Positions 6,655-15,770 are shown, numbered from the stretch's first letter. The stretch: 64,000 bases of DNA from JBBBNV01 sp037137075 (GCF_037137075.1 NZ_JBBBNV010000020.1:1-64000); one strand, 5' to 3'. Numbers and translations: made by a program. Notes: generated from the sequence alone by a model not told the origin.

Positions 6655-7421
6655 CCGAGCAATGGGGCGTCTGGAGTAACTGGTCAAAGAAATGGTGTTT
6701 CGGAATCGTTGCCCCAAGTAAAAGCGTTGCTCGCAAGCAGCTTTTCGAGAAAATCGGCAATGATGCTCGTAAATGGCGTTTTGAATACAAGAAGATACCG
6801 AATAAACCAACCAAAAGGAGACATGTTCAAATGGCAATCGACAACCAAACAACTAAGGTAATCACAGGAAAGGTACGTCTCTCTTATACTCACGTTTTCG
6901 AACCTCAGTCAATCGACGGGGGCGATGCAAAATACAGTACTGCGATTCTCATTCCGAAATCGGACAAGGAAACACTGCGCAAAATCAAAGCTGCTGTTGA
7001 TGCGGCGAAGGAGCTCGGCAAGAGCAAGTGGGGCGGGAAAATTCCAGCAAACTGCAAAACGCCGCTGCGGGACGGCGACGAAGAGCGTCCGGACGACGAA
7101 GCATATGCCGGCCACTACTTCCTGAATGCTTCCAGCAAAAACAAGCCTGGTATTGCAAAGCCCATTGGCAAAGATGCTAACGGTAAGACTAAATTTCAGG
7201 AAATCACCGACACCACTGAGGTCTATTCTGGATGTTATGCCAAGGTAAGCCTGAACTTCTTCCCGTTCGATGCGAAAGGGAACCGTGGCATTGCAGCCGG
7301 CTTGAATAACATCGTTAAAATACAGGATGGAGACTTCTTGGGCGGCCGAAGCAGCGTAAGCGATGAATTTGCCGACGAAGAGTTTGACAATGACGGCGAC
7401 GACGAAGATTTTCTGAACTAA
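6651..7421 (+). CDS. DUF2815 ssDNA-binding protein with an in-frame N-terminal extension
   Basis: The standard DUF2815 protein (about 196 residues) begins at ATG 6831 after AAAAGGAGACATG and is recognised by KVRLSYTHVFEPQ, the central GHYFLNASSKNKPG and an acidic tail rich in Asp/Glu. That tail resembles those of phage single-strand binding proteins. Upstream, with no stop between, lies a 60-codon frame from ATG 6651 (EQWGVWSNWSKKWCFGI...KLFEK-like, WRFEYKKIPNKP). It looks like a separate small phage protein whose stop has been lost, giving a possible 256-residue fusion plus the normal internal product. The ATG overlaps the DUF2800 stop. Confidence 0.85.
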   Translation: MTEQWGVWSNWSKKWCFGIVAPSKSVARKQLFEKIGNDARKWRFEYKKIPNKPTKRRHVQMAIDNQTTKVITGKVRLSYTHVFEPQSIDGGDAKYSTAILIPKSDKETLRKIKAAVDAAKELGKSKWGGKIPANCKTPLRDGDEERPDDEAYAGHYFLNASSKNKPGIAKPIGKDANGKTKFQEITDTTEVYSGCYAKVSLNFFPFDAKGNRGIAAGLNNIVKIQDGDFLGGRSSVSDEFADEEFDNDGDDEDFLN

Positions 7422-7483
7422 TACCTTCATAGGGGATTCGGCAACGGGTCCCCTTTCCTATCCAATTTCAGGAGGTTGGCAGT

Positions 7484-7924
7484 ATGAAAAAAGATTTGTT
7501 GAACTGGCTCGACACTCAAATTCTCAGCTCGCAGCATGGCAAAGAGATCCAAGCATATTCCACAACAAAAAAATATGTCCGCGGCTTGGATGAGGTAAGC
7601 AGCATTAACAGCCTTGCCCATGAAGCACATCAAAACGCTATTGATAAGGGATGGTACGAGGAGCCGCGTACATTTGGTGAGATGATTGCCCTTATGCACT
7701 CGGAGCTGTCTGAGGCATTGGAAGACTACCGAAACGGTAGGGGCTTCACGGAGGTTTATTACGAGGGAGACAAGCCTTGCGGCATCCCAACAGAGTTGGC
7801 CGACGTTGTTATCCGCATCTTCGACATGTGCGGTTACCTTGGAATCGATTTGGAACAAGCTATTCGCCAGAAGATGGTATTCAACGCGACGCGGCCTGTT
7901 CGCCATGGTGGGAAAGTATTATGA
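7484..7924 (+). CDS. MazG-like nucleotide pyrophosphohydrolase
   Basis: The 146-residue protein starts after a strong AGGAGG. The MazG signature is present: HSELSEALEDYR (metal-binding E-x-x-E) and ELADVVIRIFDMCGYLGID (E-x-x-D). The family hydrolyses NTPs to NMP and PPi. In phages it may clean nucleotide pools or lower the host alarmone response. It overlaps the DNA polymerase start by 4 bp (ATGA), so the two are probably co-translated. Confidence 0.85.
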   Translation: MKKDLLNWLDTQILSSQHGKEIQAYSTTKKYVRGLDEVSSINSLAHEAHQNAIDKGWYEEPRTFGEMIALMHSELSEALEDYRNGRGFTEVYYEGDKPCGIPTELADVVIRIFDMCGYLGIDLEQAIRQKMVFNATRPVRHGGKVL

Positions 7925-9882
7925 CCGTCTTGCAAATTGACCTTGAAACCTACTCATCTGTTGACCTGACGAAGTGCGGTGTGTATCGCTACGTCGAATC
8001 CCCAGACTTTGAAATCCTTCTATTCGCATACGCATACGGGGATGAACCAGTTCAGGTTGTCGATTTGACCGCTTTTGAAGATTTGCCGGAGAGAGTACGG
8101 AATGACCTGACGGATCCGCACGTTCTTAAGACAGCTTTCAACGCAAATTTTGAGAGGACGGCTATTGCCAAGCATTTCGGCATCTATTGTAACCCTTTGG
8201 AGTGGTGTTGTACTGCTGTGCATGCTTTGGCACTCGGTTTGCCTGGTTACTTGGAGGGTGTTGCGGAAGTGCTGAAGCTGGACGCCCAGAAGGATAACAA
8301 AGGTAAGGCTCTTATCAAATATTTCAGCGTGCCATGCAAGCCGACGAAGGTCAACGGCGGCCGGACACGAAATTATCCGCACCATGACCCCGAGAAGTGG
8401 CAGCAGTATATCGAATACAACCGGCAGGATGTTGTCGTGGAGCGCGAGGTGCGGCGTCATCTGGAACGCTTCCCGCTACCGGCACACGAATGGCGTTTGT
8501 GGGCGCTTGACCAGACCATTAACGACCGCGGCGTTCGTCTGGATCCGGCATTATACAATGCTGCAATCGCATGCGACGAGCAGTATGAGGTCCGGCTTCT
8601 GCAGGAGGCTAAAGAGATAACAGGGCTTGATAACCCAAATAGCCTGCAGCAACTCAAAGCTTGGCTTGCTGAACGCGGGCTGGAGACACCGGACGGCCTT
8701 AGCAAGGAGTTTATGTCAGCTCTGCTTGAGGCGGCGCCGGATGAGGAAACACGACGGGTACTGGAAATCCGTCAGGAGATGGGCAAGACCAGTGTGGACA
8801 AATTCAATGCCATGCAACGGTCCAGTTGTGCAGATGACCGGGCCCGGGGCTTGCTACAGTTTTGCGGCGCAGGCCGAACGTGGCGGTGGGCAGGTCGGCT
8901 GATTCAAGTGCAGAATCTGCCGCAGAACAAAATTGAGGATTTGGCACTGGCGAGGGAAATTCTGCGCAGCGGAGACTTCGAGCTGCTGGAAATGTTATTC
9001 GGCGCGCCGCCGTTTGTTCTCAGCCAATTAATCCGGACAGCGTTCATTCCTTCAGATAATAGCCGGTTTATCGTTTCCGACTTCTCCGCCATCGAAGCGC
9101 GCGTTATTGCGTGGCTGGCGGACGAGCATTGGGTGCTTGACGTATTTCGCGGACACGGCAAGATTTATGAAGCCACAGCTGCCAACATGTTTAAAGTGCC
9201 TTTTGAGACGATTGTGAAAGGTAATGCCAATTACGAGCTGCGGGCAAAGGGGAAGGTAGCAACTTTAGCGTGTGGTTATCAAGGTGGGCCGAATGCGCTG
9301 ATTGCTATGGGGGCGCTTAAGGGCGGTATAGCTGAGGACGAGCTGCCGGCGCTAGTTAAACAGTGGCGTGCAGCCAACCCGAACATCGTCAAGCTGTGGT
9401 ATGCCGCTGAGGATGCTGCTGTTACAGCTGTGCGGGAAAGAACGACTGTCAAGCTGGCACATGGTGTCCGTTATCGGTATGAAGCGGGGATGTTATTCGC
9501 CGATTTGCCGAGTGGACGGAGTCTTGCATACGTCAATCCGCGGATTAAGCCGGACCCGAATTTCGATAAAGAGGGCCTTGTCTTTGATGGAATGGATCAG
9601 GTGAAAAAGAAATGGATGTCGCACCGGACGTACGGCGGCCGGTTGGTGGAGAATTTGGTGCAGGCCATTGCCCGGGATTGTCTGGCCGAGAGCTTGATGC
9701 GCCTGGATGCTGAAGGATATGCGACTGCGATGCATGTACATGACGAGGTAGTGCTGGAGGTGCCGTTGGGGACCGGTTCTGTAGAGCATGTAGTTGCCGT
9801 GATGAGTAAGCCGATTGATTGGGCACCCGGGCTGCCGCTGGCAGCAGCCGGGTTCGAATGTGATTTTTATATGAAGGATTAA
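7921..9882 (+). CDS. Phage family A DNA polymerase with 3'-5' exonuclease
   Basis: The protein of 653 residues begins at ATG 7921, overlapping mazG. An N-terminal DnaQ-like exonuclease has Asp7 and Glu9 in IDLETYSSVDL. The polymerase part has motif A near 384 (SDFSAIEARVIAW), motif B near 442 (KGKVATLACGYQGG; Lys and Tyr) and motif C near 604 (HVHDEVVLEV). It is shorter than bacterial Pol I and lacks a 5' nuclease domain, as is usual for phage polymerases. It is the main replicase of the module. Confidence 0.93.
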   Translation: MTVLQIDLETYSSVDLTKCGVYRYVESPDFEILLFAYAYGDEPVQVVDLTAFEDLPERVRNDLTDPHVLKTAFNANFERTAIAKHFGIYCNPLEWCCTAVHALALGLPGYLEGVAEVLKLDAQKDNKGKALIKYFSVPCKPTKVNGGRTRNYPHHDPEKWQQYIEYNRQDVVVEREVRRHLERFPLPAHEWRLWALDQTINDRGVRLDPALYNAAIACDEQYEVRLLQEAKEITGLDNPNSLQQLKAWLAERGLETPDGLSKEFMSALLEAAPDEETRRVLEIRQEMGKTSVDKFNAMQRSSCADDRARGLLQFCGAGRTWRWAGRLIQVQNLPQNKIEDLALAREILRSGDFELLEMLFGAPPFVLSQLIRTAFIPSDNSRFIVSDFSAIEARVIAWLADEHWVLDVFRGHGKIYEATAANMFKVPFETIVKGNANYELRAKGKVATLACGYQGGPNALIAMGALKGGIAEDELPALVKQWRAANPNIVKLWYAAEDAAVTAVRERTTVKLAHGVRYRYEAGMLFADLPSGRSLAYVNPRIKPDPNFDKEGLVFDGMDQVKKKWMSHRTYGGRLVENLVQAIARDCLAESLMRLDAEGYATAMHVHDEVVLEVPLGTGSVEHVVAVMSKPIDWAPGLPLAAAGFECDFYMKD

Positions 9883-9886
9883 ATAG

Positions 9887-10720
9887 CTAATATCCAATTT
9901 CATCAAGATAATCTCTTATATAACCTTTAAGTAAGGCACCTGGAATTTCTGGTATTATTCCACTATTCGTAACGTGTCTTATAGCATCTAGCTCATTTAC
10001 AGTTGCAGAATCCGAATTATTTATATACTGATTTACGGAATCTTTAATGGCAAGTTCAATCGCGGGCTTTAGTCGATATCTTGAACTGTCGGATACCTTG
10101 CCACCATAAGATTTTGGTTCAATTTGCCGCTTTAAAGTTGCAATATCAGTTTGAATTTCCGTAAGTCTTTCAAAAATAAGGTCGGTAGGAGTAACTTCTG
10201 TTTCTTCCAGCTTTGCCACTTTGAACTGACCAAAATTTTTAAGAAACGGGGAATGTGTCGTATCCGTTATTGAGTCTTCATATGTTGCTACTACTTTCTT
10301 AAGAAGAGTGATCTTAAAATCTTTAATTTTTGCAAATCTTAAATCCCTTGGATATTCAATGTGCTCAATACCGCCTGTATCAAATGAGTAATTGGTCTTG
10401 TCATCCTTAATTATGATAGTGGGTTTATCGAACGCCAGTCGCATACCTAATTCAAACATCACATTTGGGTTCTTGCAGCTTACATCACATATCACAATAT
10501 CAGAAGTGTAGAGCCCCTGAACTATTCTTTTGTGAATAAGTCCGCTACTATCAGATTCGCTAACGATGCGAGTTTCAAAATGGTATTTTTCGTGGTTTGT
10601 AAGAGCCTCGATAATAATGGATTTTACTTCAATCCAATGATCGGGCCCGCAATTATCAATCAGTGCAATAGGCATTACCAAACCAACCTGTATCGTCTGT
10701 TTCTCAGATGATCCATTCAT
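9887..10720 (-). CDS. Nucleoside deoxyribosyltransferase/TIR-like moron, candidate defence effector
   Basis: The 277-residue protein is encoded against all neighbours and is clearly more AT-rich. Residues about 10-120 form a Rossmann-like domain with the pattern DIVICDVSCKNPNVMFELG followed by AFDKPTIII, the signature of the nucleoside 2-deoxyribosyltransferase/TIR-like superfamily; the Glu in FELG is the expected catalytic residue. A helical linker (about 180-200, FERLTEIQTDIATLKRQIE) is likely a coiled coil, and the C-terminal third (about 210-277) is unassigned. Its own promoter lies at 10752-10780. Such domains occur as NAD+ or nucleotide-consuming effectors in phage defence; that role here is inferred. 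Confidence 0.7.
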   Translation of the reverse strand: MNGSSEKQTIQVGLVMPIALIDNCGPDHWIEVKSIIIEALTNHEKYHFETRIVSESDSSGLIHKRIVQGLYTSDIVICDVSCKNPNVMFELGMRLAFDKPTIIIKDDKTNYSFDTGGIEHIEYPRDLRFAKIKDFKITLLKKVVATYEDSITDTTHSPFLKNFGQFKVAKLEETEVTPTDLIFERLTEIQTDIATLKRQIEPKSYGGKVSDSSRYRLKPAIELAIKDSVNQYINNSDSATVNELDAIRHVTNSGIIPEIPGALLKGYIRDYLDEIGY

Positions 10721-10751
10721 GGAGACTTCTCCCTTTTCTTAGAATAGATCA

Positions 10752-10780
10752 ATTTTAAAGGACAAGAAGTCCATTGTAAA
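10752..10780 (-). promoter_or_regulatory. Private promoter of the leftward moron
   Basis: On the minus strand TTTACA (10780-10775) is 17 bp from TAAAAT (10757-10752), about 30 bases before the ATG, with AAAAGGGAG as ribosome site. This would allow expression in the lysogen independent of the rightward early transcript. Confidence 0.6.
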
Positions 10781-10806
10781 TACTTTACAGAAGGGAGACG
10801 TTCTAA

Positions 10807-12396
10807 TTGAACTCGTGTTTTTCAGAAATTTTCATAGATAACTTCGCCGGTGGGGGCGGGGCATCAACCGGGATTGAACTGGCGATTGGCCGTAGCGTGG
10901 ATGCTGCGATAAATCATGACCCAGCGGCAATCGCTATGCACGAAGCGAATCACCCTGACACAAAGCATTATTGCGAGTCGGTCTGGGACGTCCATCCCTT
11001 GGAGGTCACCAGAGGACGGCCGGTGGCGCTTTGCTGGCTCTCACCGGATTGCACCCATCACAGTAAAGCCCGAGGTGGAAAGCCGCGAAAGAAAGGCATC
11101 AGGGGGCTTGCCTGGGTAGCGGTTCGCTGGGCAGCAACAGCACGTCCTCGGGTGATTATGCTCGAAAATGTTGAAGAATTTCAGGATTGGGGGCCTCTAG
11201 ATGAATACGGTAAGCCGATCAAGTCGCAGAAAGGTCGGACATTCCGCTCATTCGTTAACGCTCTGAAGCGGCAAGGCTATGAAGTAGAATGGCGCATCTT
11301 GAAAGCTTGCGATTATGGTGCGCCGACGATTCGCAAACGATTGTTCATGATAGCTCGGAGAGACGGGCGCCCGATTGTCTGGCCGGAGCCTACACATGTG
11401 CCTGTCACGAAGCCCTTCAAAATCACGACCGGTGGCCTGCTACCGTACAGACGAGCAGCTGATATCATCGATTGGTCGATTCCGGTTCCCTCCATATTCG
11501 GGCGGAAGCGTGAACTGGCTGATAACACAAAGCGCCGGATTGCCCGCGGAATCGACAAGTTCATCTTGCAGGTGGCTGCAGCTGGTGGGGCGCCTTTCAT
11601 GGCCCCGTACCTGGTTAACGTGAATCATGGTGGAGAGGACTTTCGCGGGCAAGGACTCGACAAGCCACTTCAAACAATTACCGGGAAGAATGGGATAGGG
11701 CTGGCTACTCCATATATTGTTCGAATCGGACAGACCAACTACGGAAGTGACCGGCTTCAGTATGGGCTTAACCAGCCCCTTACAACTATCACGACAAAGG
11801 GGGAGCATATGCTCGCATGTGCAAACCTGATCCAATACCATAGCGAGACGCAGCGACATGAGGTTCGAGGCCAGACACTTGACCAGCCAATTATGACACT
11901 AGATACATCAAACCGTTATGGTCTTGTGTTGAGTCATCTAATCAAATTCCGTGGTGAAAATATCGGTAGCGCCATGACTGACCCAGTCCCAACTATCACG
12001 GCCGGAGGTATGCACATCGGTGCTGTCTACGCCTTCATGGTCGCTTACTATGGCAGCAGTATCGGGCAGGAGTTGCAAGAACCACTCGGCACAGTAACGA
12101 CTCATGACCGGTTCGGTTTGGTGCTCGTCCGTATCCGGGGCGTAGATTACGTAATAGTCGATATTGGTATGCGTATGTTGACGCCGAGGGAGCTTTACAG
12201 AGCGCAGGGATTTCCAGAATCGTACATTATTAATCTCGTATTTAACGGAAAGCCTTTTACGCAGGCTGAGCAAGTCGCAAAATGCGGTAATTCAGTAGCT
12301 CCGGTCATTCCGGCAGCCCTTGTCAGAGCGAATCTCCCAGAACACTGCATCCCTAAATATACCGATCGATTCTCTTGGGAGGAGATGCTCGCATGA
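10807..12396 (+). CDS. DNA (cytosine-5) methyltransferase
   Basis: The 529-residue protein starts at TTG with AAGGGAG upstream. Motif I (DNFAGGGGASTG, about 12-22), motif IV (SPDCTHHSKA, catalytic Cys near 82; the usual Pro-Cys is Asp-Cys as in many phage enzymes), motif VI (LENVEEF near 119), motif VIII (RKRLFMIARR near 175) and motifs IX-X (RELYRAQGFPESY near 460; GNSVAP near 494) are all visible. The target-recognition region (about 265-440) holds five degenerate repeats around P-L-x-T-I-T. It probably protects phage DNA from host restriction. No cognate nuclease lies beside it. Confidence 0.92.
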   Translation: MNSCFSEIFIDNFAGGGGASTGIELAIGRSVDAAINHDPAAIAMHEANHPDTKHYCESVWDVHPLEVTRGRPVALCWLSPDCTHHSKARGGKPRKKGIRGLAWVAVRWAATARPRVIMLENVEEFQDWGPLDEYGKPIKSQKGRTFRSFVNALKRQGYEVEWRILKACDYGAPTIRKRLFMIARRDGRPIVWPEPTHVPVTKPFKITTGGLLPYRRAADIIDWSIPVPSIFGRKRELADNTKRRIARGIDKFILQVAAAGGAPFMAPYLVNVNHGGEDFRGQGLDKPLQTITGKNGIGLATPYIVRIGQTNYGSDRLQYGLNQPLTTITTKGEHMLACANLIQYHSETQRHEVRGQTLDQPIMTLDTSNRYGLVLSHLIKFRGENIGSAMTDPVPTITAGGMHIGAVYAFMVAYYGSSIGQELQEPLGTVTTHDRFGLVLVRIRGVDYVIVDIGMRMLTPRELYRAQGFPESYIINLVFNGKPFTQAEQVAKCGNSVAPVIPAALVRANLPEHCIPKYTDRFSWEEMLA

Positions 12397-12785
12397 ACGA
12401 AGCTGAGATGATTGCCAGTCATCTTGAAAACGGGAGCCTTTCCGCGAATCAGGCGAAACTGCTAACCGCCTATTTCAACTGCGATAGAAGCTCGGTCAAG
12501 ACGGCGGAAGTATTGGGGGTACCGCCCCGGTCGGTACGGCAGTCTTTGACAGCCATGGTACGGCGGAGAGTGGTCCGGCAGGTAGCAAAGCAAAGAGTGT
12601 ATGAAATGATGGCGCCGGAGTGTAAGCCAAAAGAACCGGAATTTATCATATCCGACTTCCAGCGAGATTGGATGCTGGACAATTACAAGCGCTATCGCCG
12701 CAATCGGTCAGAGGCCGCCCGGATACTTGGCTGCAGCCGGACGGACATTTGTCAGATGGCGATTATGTTAAAAATCGACTCGTAA
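12393..12785 (+). CDS. HTH DNA-binding phage protein
   Basis: The 130-residue protein starts at an ATG that overlaps the methyltransferase stop. Two helix-turn-helix stretches are visible: SVKTAEVLGVPPRSVRQSL (about 30-50) and RRNRSEAARILGCSRTDICQ (about 98-118), the second of Fis type. Duplicated HTH units suggest binding to a two-part site. Function is not known; a regulator of early or middle genes is plausible. Confidence 0.7.
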   Translation: MNEAEMIASHLENGSLSANQAKLLTAYFNCDRSSVKTAEVLGVPPRSVRQSLTAMVRRRVVRQVAKQRVYEMMAPECKPKEPEFIISDFQRDWMLDNYKRYRRNRSEAARILGCSRTDICQMAIMLKIDS

Positions 12786-12821
12786 CAAAATGAATATCTA
12801 GCGTACTAGGAGGAATTGAGC

Positions 12822-12947
12822 ATGAACGATGAAGTGAACTGGAAGGCTTACGAAATGTACTGCATTGCTTGCTGTCAGAACAGAATGAGTCCGTTAAGTT
12901 TTGAAAAATGGTTGTTCCTTGTTTCGGATGACGATGCAACATCATGA
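12822..12947 (+). CDS. Small hypothetical phage protein
   Basis: A 41-residue frame with AGGAGGAATTGAGC directly before the ATG. It contains a CIACC cysteine group and an FEKWLFLVSDDD ending. The excellent ribosome site and the operon spacing argue that it is translated. No family recognised. Confidence 0.55.
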   Translation: MNDEVNWKAYEMYCIACCQNRMSPLSFEKWLFLVSDDDATS

Positions 12948-12967
12948 ATACGGAAGGACATGGGACA

Positions 12968-13114
12968 ATGGAAGAGCAACAGCGCAAAACGGATAGGGAG
13001 ATTCTAAGGGAAAACGGATGCCCGTCGTTCATTCTTAACATGATGGACGATGAAGAATGTACGGCCATGAGAGTAGTCAAACATCCAGAATACGACGAAC
13101 AAGTTGAATATTAA
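12968..13114 (+). CDS. Small hypothetical phage protein
   Basis: A 48-residue acidic protein starts at ATG 12968 with GGAAGGA upstream; an ATG at 12944 overlapping the previous stop is an in-frame alternative. The sequence (REILRENGCPSFILNMMDDE) is charged and helical. Function unknown. Confidence 0.5.
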   Translation: MEEQQRKTDREILRENGCPSFILNMMDDEECTAMRVVKHPEYDEQVEY

Positions 13115-13152
13115 GTAACCCCGTAAGAGATTTACTTAAGGAAGTGACGAGC

Positions 13153-15519
13153 ATGGAACTGGATATTAGTTTCGGAAAGCACCACGCCGACACAAATTGG
13201 AAGCCGGAGTATCTGACATGGGAAGAGTTTGTCGATCGTCTCCGGAAGGTGCGGCGGACAGCAGAGACGATGGCGCAGTATGACACGATGAACGTCGCAG
13301 ACAAAGGCAAAGTGAAGGACGGGTCCGCTTTCGTTGGCGGGCTTGTCCGAGGCGGTCGGCGCAAAAAAGAGAATGTAGATACCCGCAGCCTGATTACACT
13401 CGACGCGGATTTTGCTGACGACAGTTTCCTGTTCACCTGCGAGCTCGTTCTGGGTGGTACAGCTTATGTTATCTATTCCACACATAGCCACCGTCCAGCG
13501 AAACCGAAGTACCGGCTCATCATTCCGGTTGACCGCGCCATGACGCCGGACGAATACACGGCCGTCAGCCGGAAGCTGGCCGAGCAAATCGGCATGCGGT
13601 ATTTTGACAAGACGACGTTCCACATTCACCGGCTGATGTACCTTCCGAGCTGCAGCAAGGACGCGGAGCCGGTGCTGGAGGTCTATGAAGGAGATCCGGT
13701 CAGCGTTGACAGCGTGCTAGCAGAGTACGATGACTGGTCAGACGTAGCGGCGTGGCCGCGTCATCCGGATGAGGTCAAGGCGCTTCGGGTATCAGCTACC
13801 CGTGCACAGGATCCACGTGAGAAATTTGGCACGATAGGGTTATTCTGCCGAGCGTTCACCATTGAGGAGGGCATTGACACTTTCCTCTCCGATGTATACC
13901 ACACGGGGACGATGCCAAACCGTTACACCTACGCTCACGGCACATCCGCCAACGGGCTGGAGATATATCCGGAACAGGACTTGGCCTATTCGCATCAGGA
14001 CAGCGATCCGGTTGCTGACGGCCGGACCTATAACCTATTCGACCTTGTTCGGGTGCATAAGTTTGGGCATCTGGACGAACGGGTCAAGGAGCATACGCCA
14101 GATGCTAAAAAGCCGAGTCACATGGCTATGGAGCATTGGATAATCAAGCTGCCAGAAGTGAAAAAGCTTGCTCTTGCTGAACGACAGGCGGATTTCGCGG
14201 ACTTTGGAGATATGGTAGAGGCTGATGCTATGGCAGGCAGCTTAGAAGACGATGACCTAGAGGACGACGACTGGGAGACAGAGCTGGAGATCCACAACAA
14301 GACCAGTCTGCCTTTGCCGACGGCCGGCAATGTGGAACTGTTGCTGGAACATGGGCCTTGGCGTGGTGTCCTGGCCTATGACGCTTTCGGCAATACGGAG
14401 GTTGTTCGGCGCCCGCTACCGTGGCGTGATCTGGAACGCGTTGGTCGTTCTTATGAACCTTGGCTGGGGGCCGATGATAAGCGTCTACAGCACTGGTTTT
14501 CCAAAATACACGGAATCAACAGCGGGAAGACCATCCAGAACGCCTTTACGGAGATTGTCCACCGGAACACGTTTCATCCAATTAAAGCGTATATCGAGAG
14601 TGCAGAATGGGACGGTGTGGAACGGGCAGAGCGGCTATTCACTGTCTACCTGGGTGCGGCTGACACGCATTATGTCCGGCAAATAACGCGGAAAATGCTG
14701 CTTGCGGCTGTGTCACGGCTCTATCGTCCTGGATGTAAGTTTGATCAGATGCTTGTCCTTGTGGGTCCACAGGGGGCCGGGAAAAGCTCATTGCTGGCAA
14801 AGCTGGGCAGGGAATGGTTCTCGGATAGCCTGCGGACGTTCGAGAACAAAGAGGCGGGGGAGCATCTGCAGAGCGGTTGGATATTTGAAATAGGCGAGTT
14901 ATCGGCCATGAAGAGGACAGAAGTCGAAGAGGTGAAGGCATTCTTGTCCAAGACCGAGGACCGTTATCGGGTGGCCTATGACCGTCAGGTGAGTGAGTTT
15001 CCGCGGAAGTGCGTCTTCTTCGGGACCACGAACACACGGGAGTTTCTAAGAGATGCAACCGGAAACCGCCGTTTTTGGCCGGTTGAGGTTCTGCCGGAGC
15101 GCGCGGAGCTCAGTCATTGGGACCATTTAAGCGACGATGAGGTCTGCCAAATCTGGGCGGAGGTATTGAGCTGGTTCAAGGCGGGGGAATCCTTGGAGCT
15201 TGACAGCGAGGCCCGTATGGAGGCGGAGCGGCAGCAGGCAGCACATATGGAGAGTGACCCGCGGGAGGGGCTTATTCAGGAATGGCTGGAGTCCGAGGAG
15301 CTGGATGAGCTGGACCGCCCGACAGGCCAGACACGTCGGCGCGTGTGTGCAGCCCAAATATGGGCCGAATGTCTTGGGAAAAAGCGTGGGGACATGAAGC
15401 CTTGGGATGGAAAAGATATCATGGATATTTTACGCCGCATACCAGGTTGGGCGGAGCGGACCGGGAAAGCAAAAGTATCTGGATATGGCGTTCAAAGAGT
15501 TTTTGAGCGGTTGCCGTAA
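13153..15519 (+). CDS. Phage primase-helicase (virulence-associated E family)
   Basis: The protein of about 788 residues starts at ATG 13153 after AAGGAAG. The N-terminal part resembles an archaeo-eukaryotic primase fold: LITLDAD near 83, then YSTHSH, YRLIIPVD and FHIHRLMYLP near 156. An acidic linker near 360-380 follows. The C-terminal VapE P-loop domain has Walker A GPQGAGKSS near 537 and a Walker B-like IFEIGELSA near 577. It would prime and unwind at the phage origin. The last codons themselves form the first iteron (TTGCCGTAA) of the repeat array behind the gene. Confidence 0.88.
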   Translation: MELDISFGKHHADTNWKPEYLTWEEFVDRLRKVRRTAETMAQYDTMNVADKGKVKDGSAFVGGLVRGGRRKKENVDTRSLITLDADFADDSFLFTCELVLGGTAYVIYSTHSHRPAKPKYRLIIPVDRAMTPDEYTAVSRKLAEQIGMRYFDKTTFHIHRLMYLPSCSKDAEPVLEVYEGDPVSVDSVLAEYDDWSDVAAWPRHPDEVKALRVSATRAQDPREKFGTIGLFCRAFTIEEGIDTFLSDVYHTGTMPNRYTYAHGTSANGLEIYPEQDLAYSHQDSDPVADGRTYNLFDLVRVHKFGHLDERVKEHTPDAKKPSHMAMEHWIIKLPEVKKLALAERQADFADFGDMVEADAMAGSLEDDDLEDDDWETELEIHNKTSLPLPTAGNVELLLEHGPWRGVLAYDAFGNTEVVRRPLPWRDLERVGRSYEPWLGADDKRLQHWFSKIHGINSGKTIQNAFTEIVHRNTFHPIKAYIESAEWDGVERAERLFTVYLGAADTHYVRQITRKMLLAAVSRLYRPGCKFDQMLVLVGPQGAGKSSLLAKLGREWFSDSLRTFENKEAGEHLQSGWIFEIGELSAMKRTEVEEVKAFLSKTEDRYRVAYDRQVSEFPRKCVFFGTTNTREFLRDATGNRRFWPVEVLPERAELSHWDHLSDDEVCQIWAEVLSWFKAGESLELDSEARMEAERQQAAHMESDPREGLIQEWLESEELDELDRPTGQTRRRVCAAQIWAECLGKKRGDMKPWDGKDIMDILRRIPGWAERTGKAKVSGYGVQRVFERLP

Positions 15520-15770
15520 ATGGTTGCCGAGAGGTTGCCAAGGTTGCCGTAAGTAGGGTTAAGCGGTTGCCATAGTTGCCGTAAGGTTGCCCGAAAAATG
15601 ATTTTACGGCAATCGCGAAACCCCATACGCACCAAGGATTGGCGGTTACGGTTGCCGAAGTTGCCGTAAATTTAATAGTAATAGTAGATGTAGTAATTAA
15701 CTATATAGCGACTATGGTTAAATAGGGATTCTAACAGTACGTGTGTGTAGAAGGCAAAACGGCAAACGAT
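15511..15770. other. Candidate phage replication origin (iteron array plus AT-rich region)
   Basis: Nine TTGCC words in direct orientation occur between 15511 and 15669, four of them complete TTGCCGTAA (15511, 15544, 15576, 15661), with shorter forms at 15524, 15535, 15567, 15587 and 15652. An inverted TTACGGCAA lies at 15604-15612, and two inverted CGGCAA/GGCAA words at about 15752-15766. An AT-rich stretch of some 50 bp follows (about 15668-15720). Iterons plus a melting region directly behind a primase-helicase gene are a classic origin layout. No gene occupies this gap. Confidence 0.7.
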
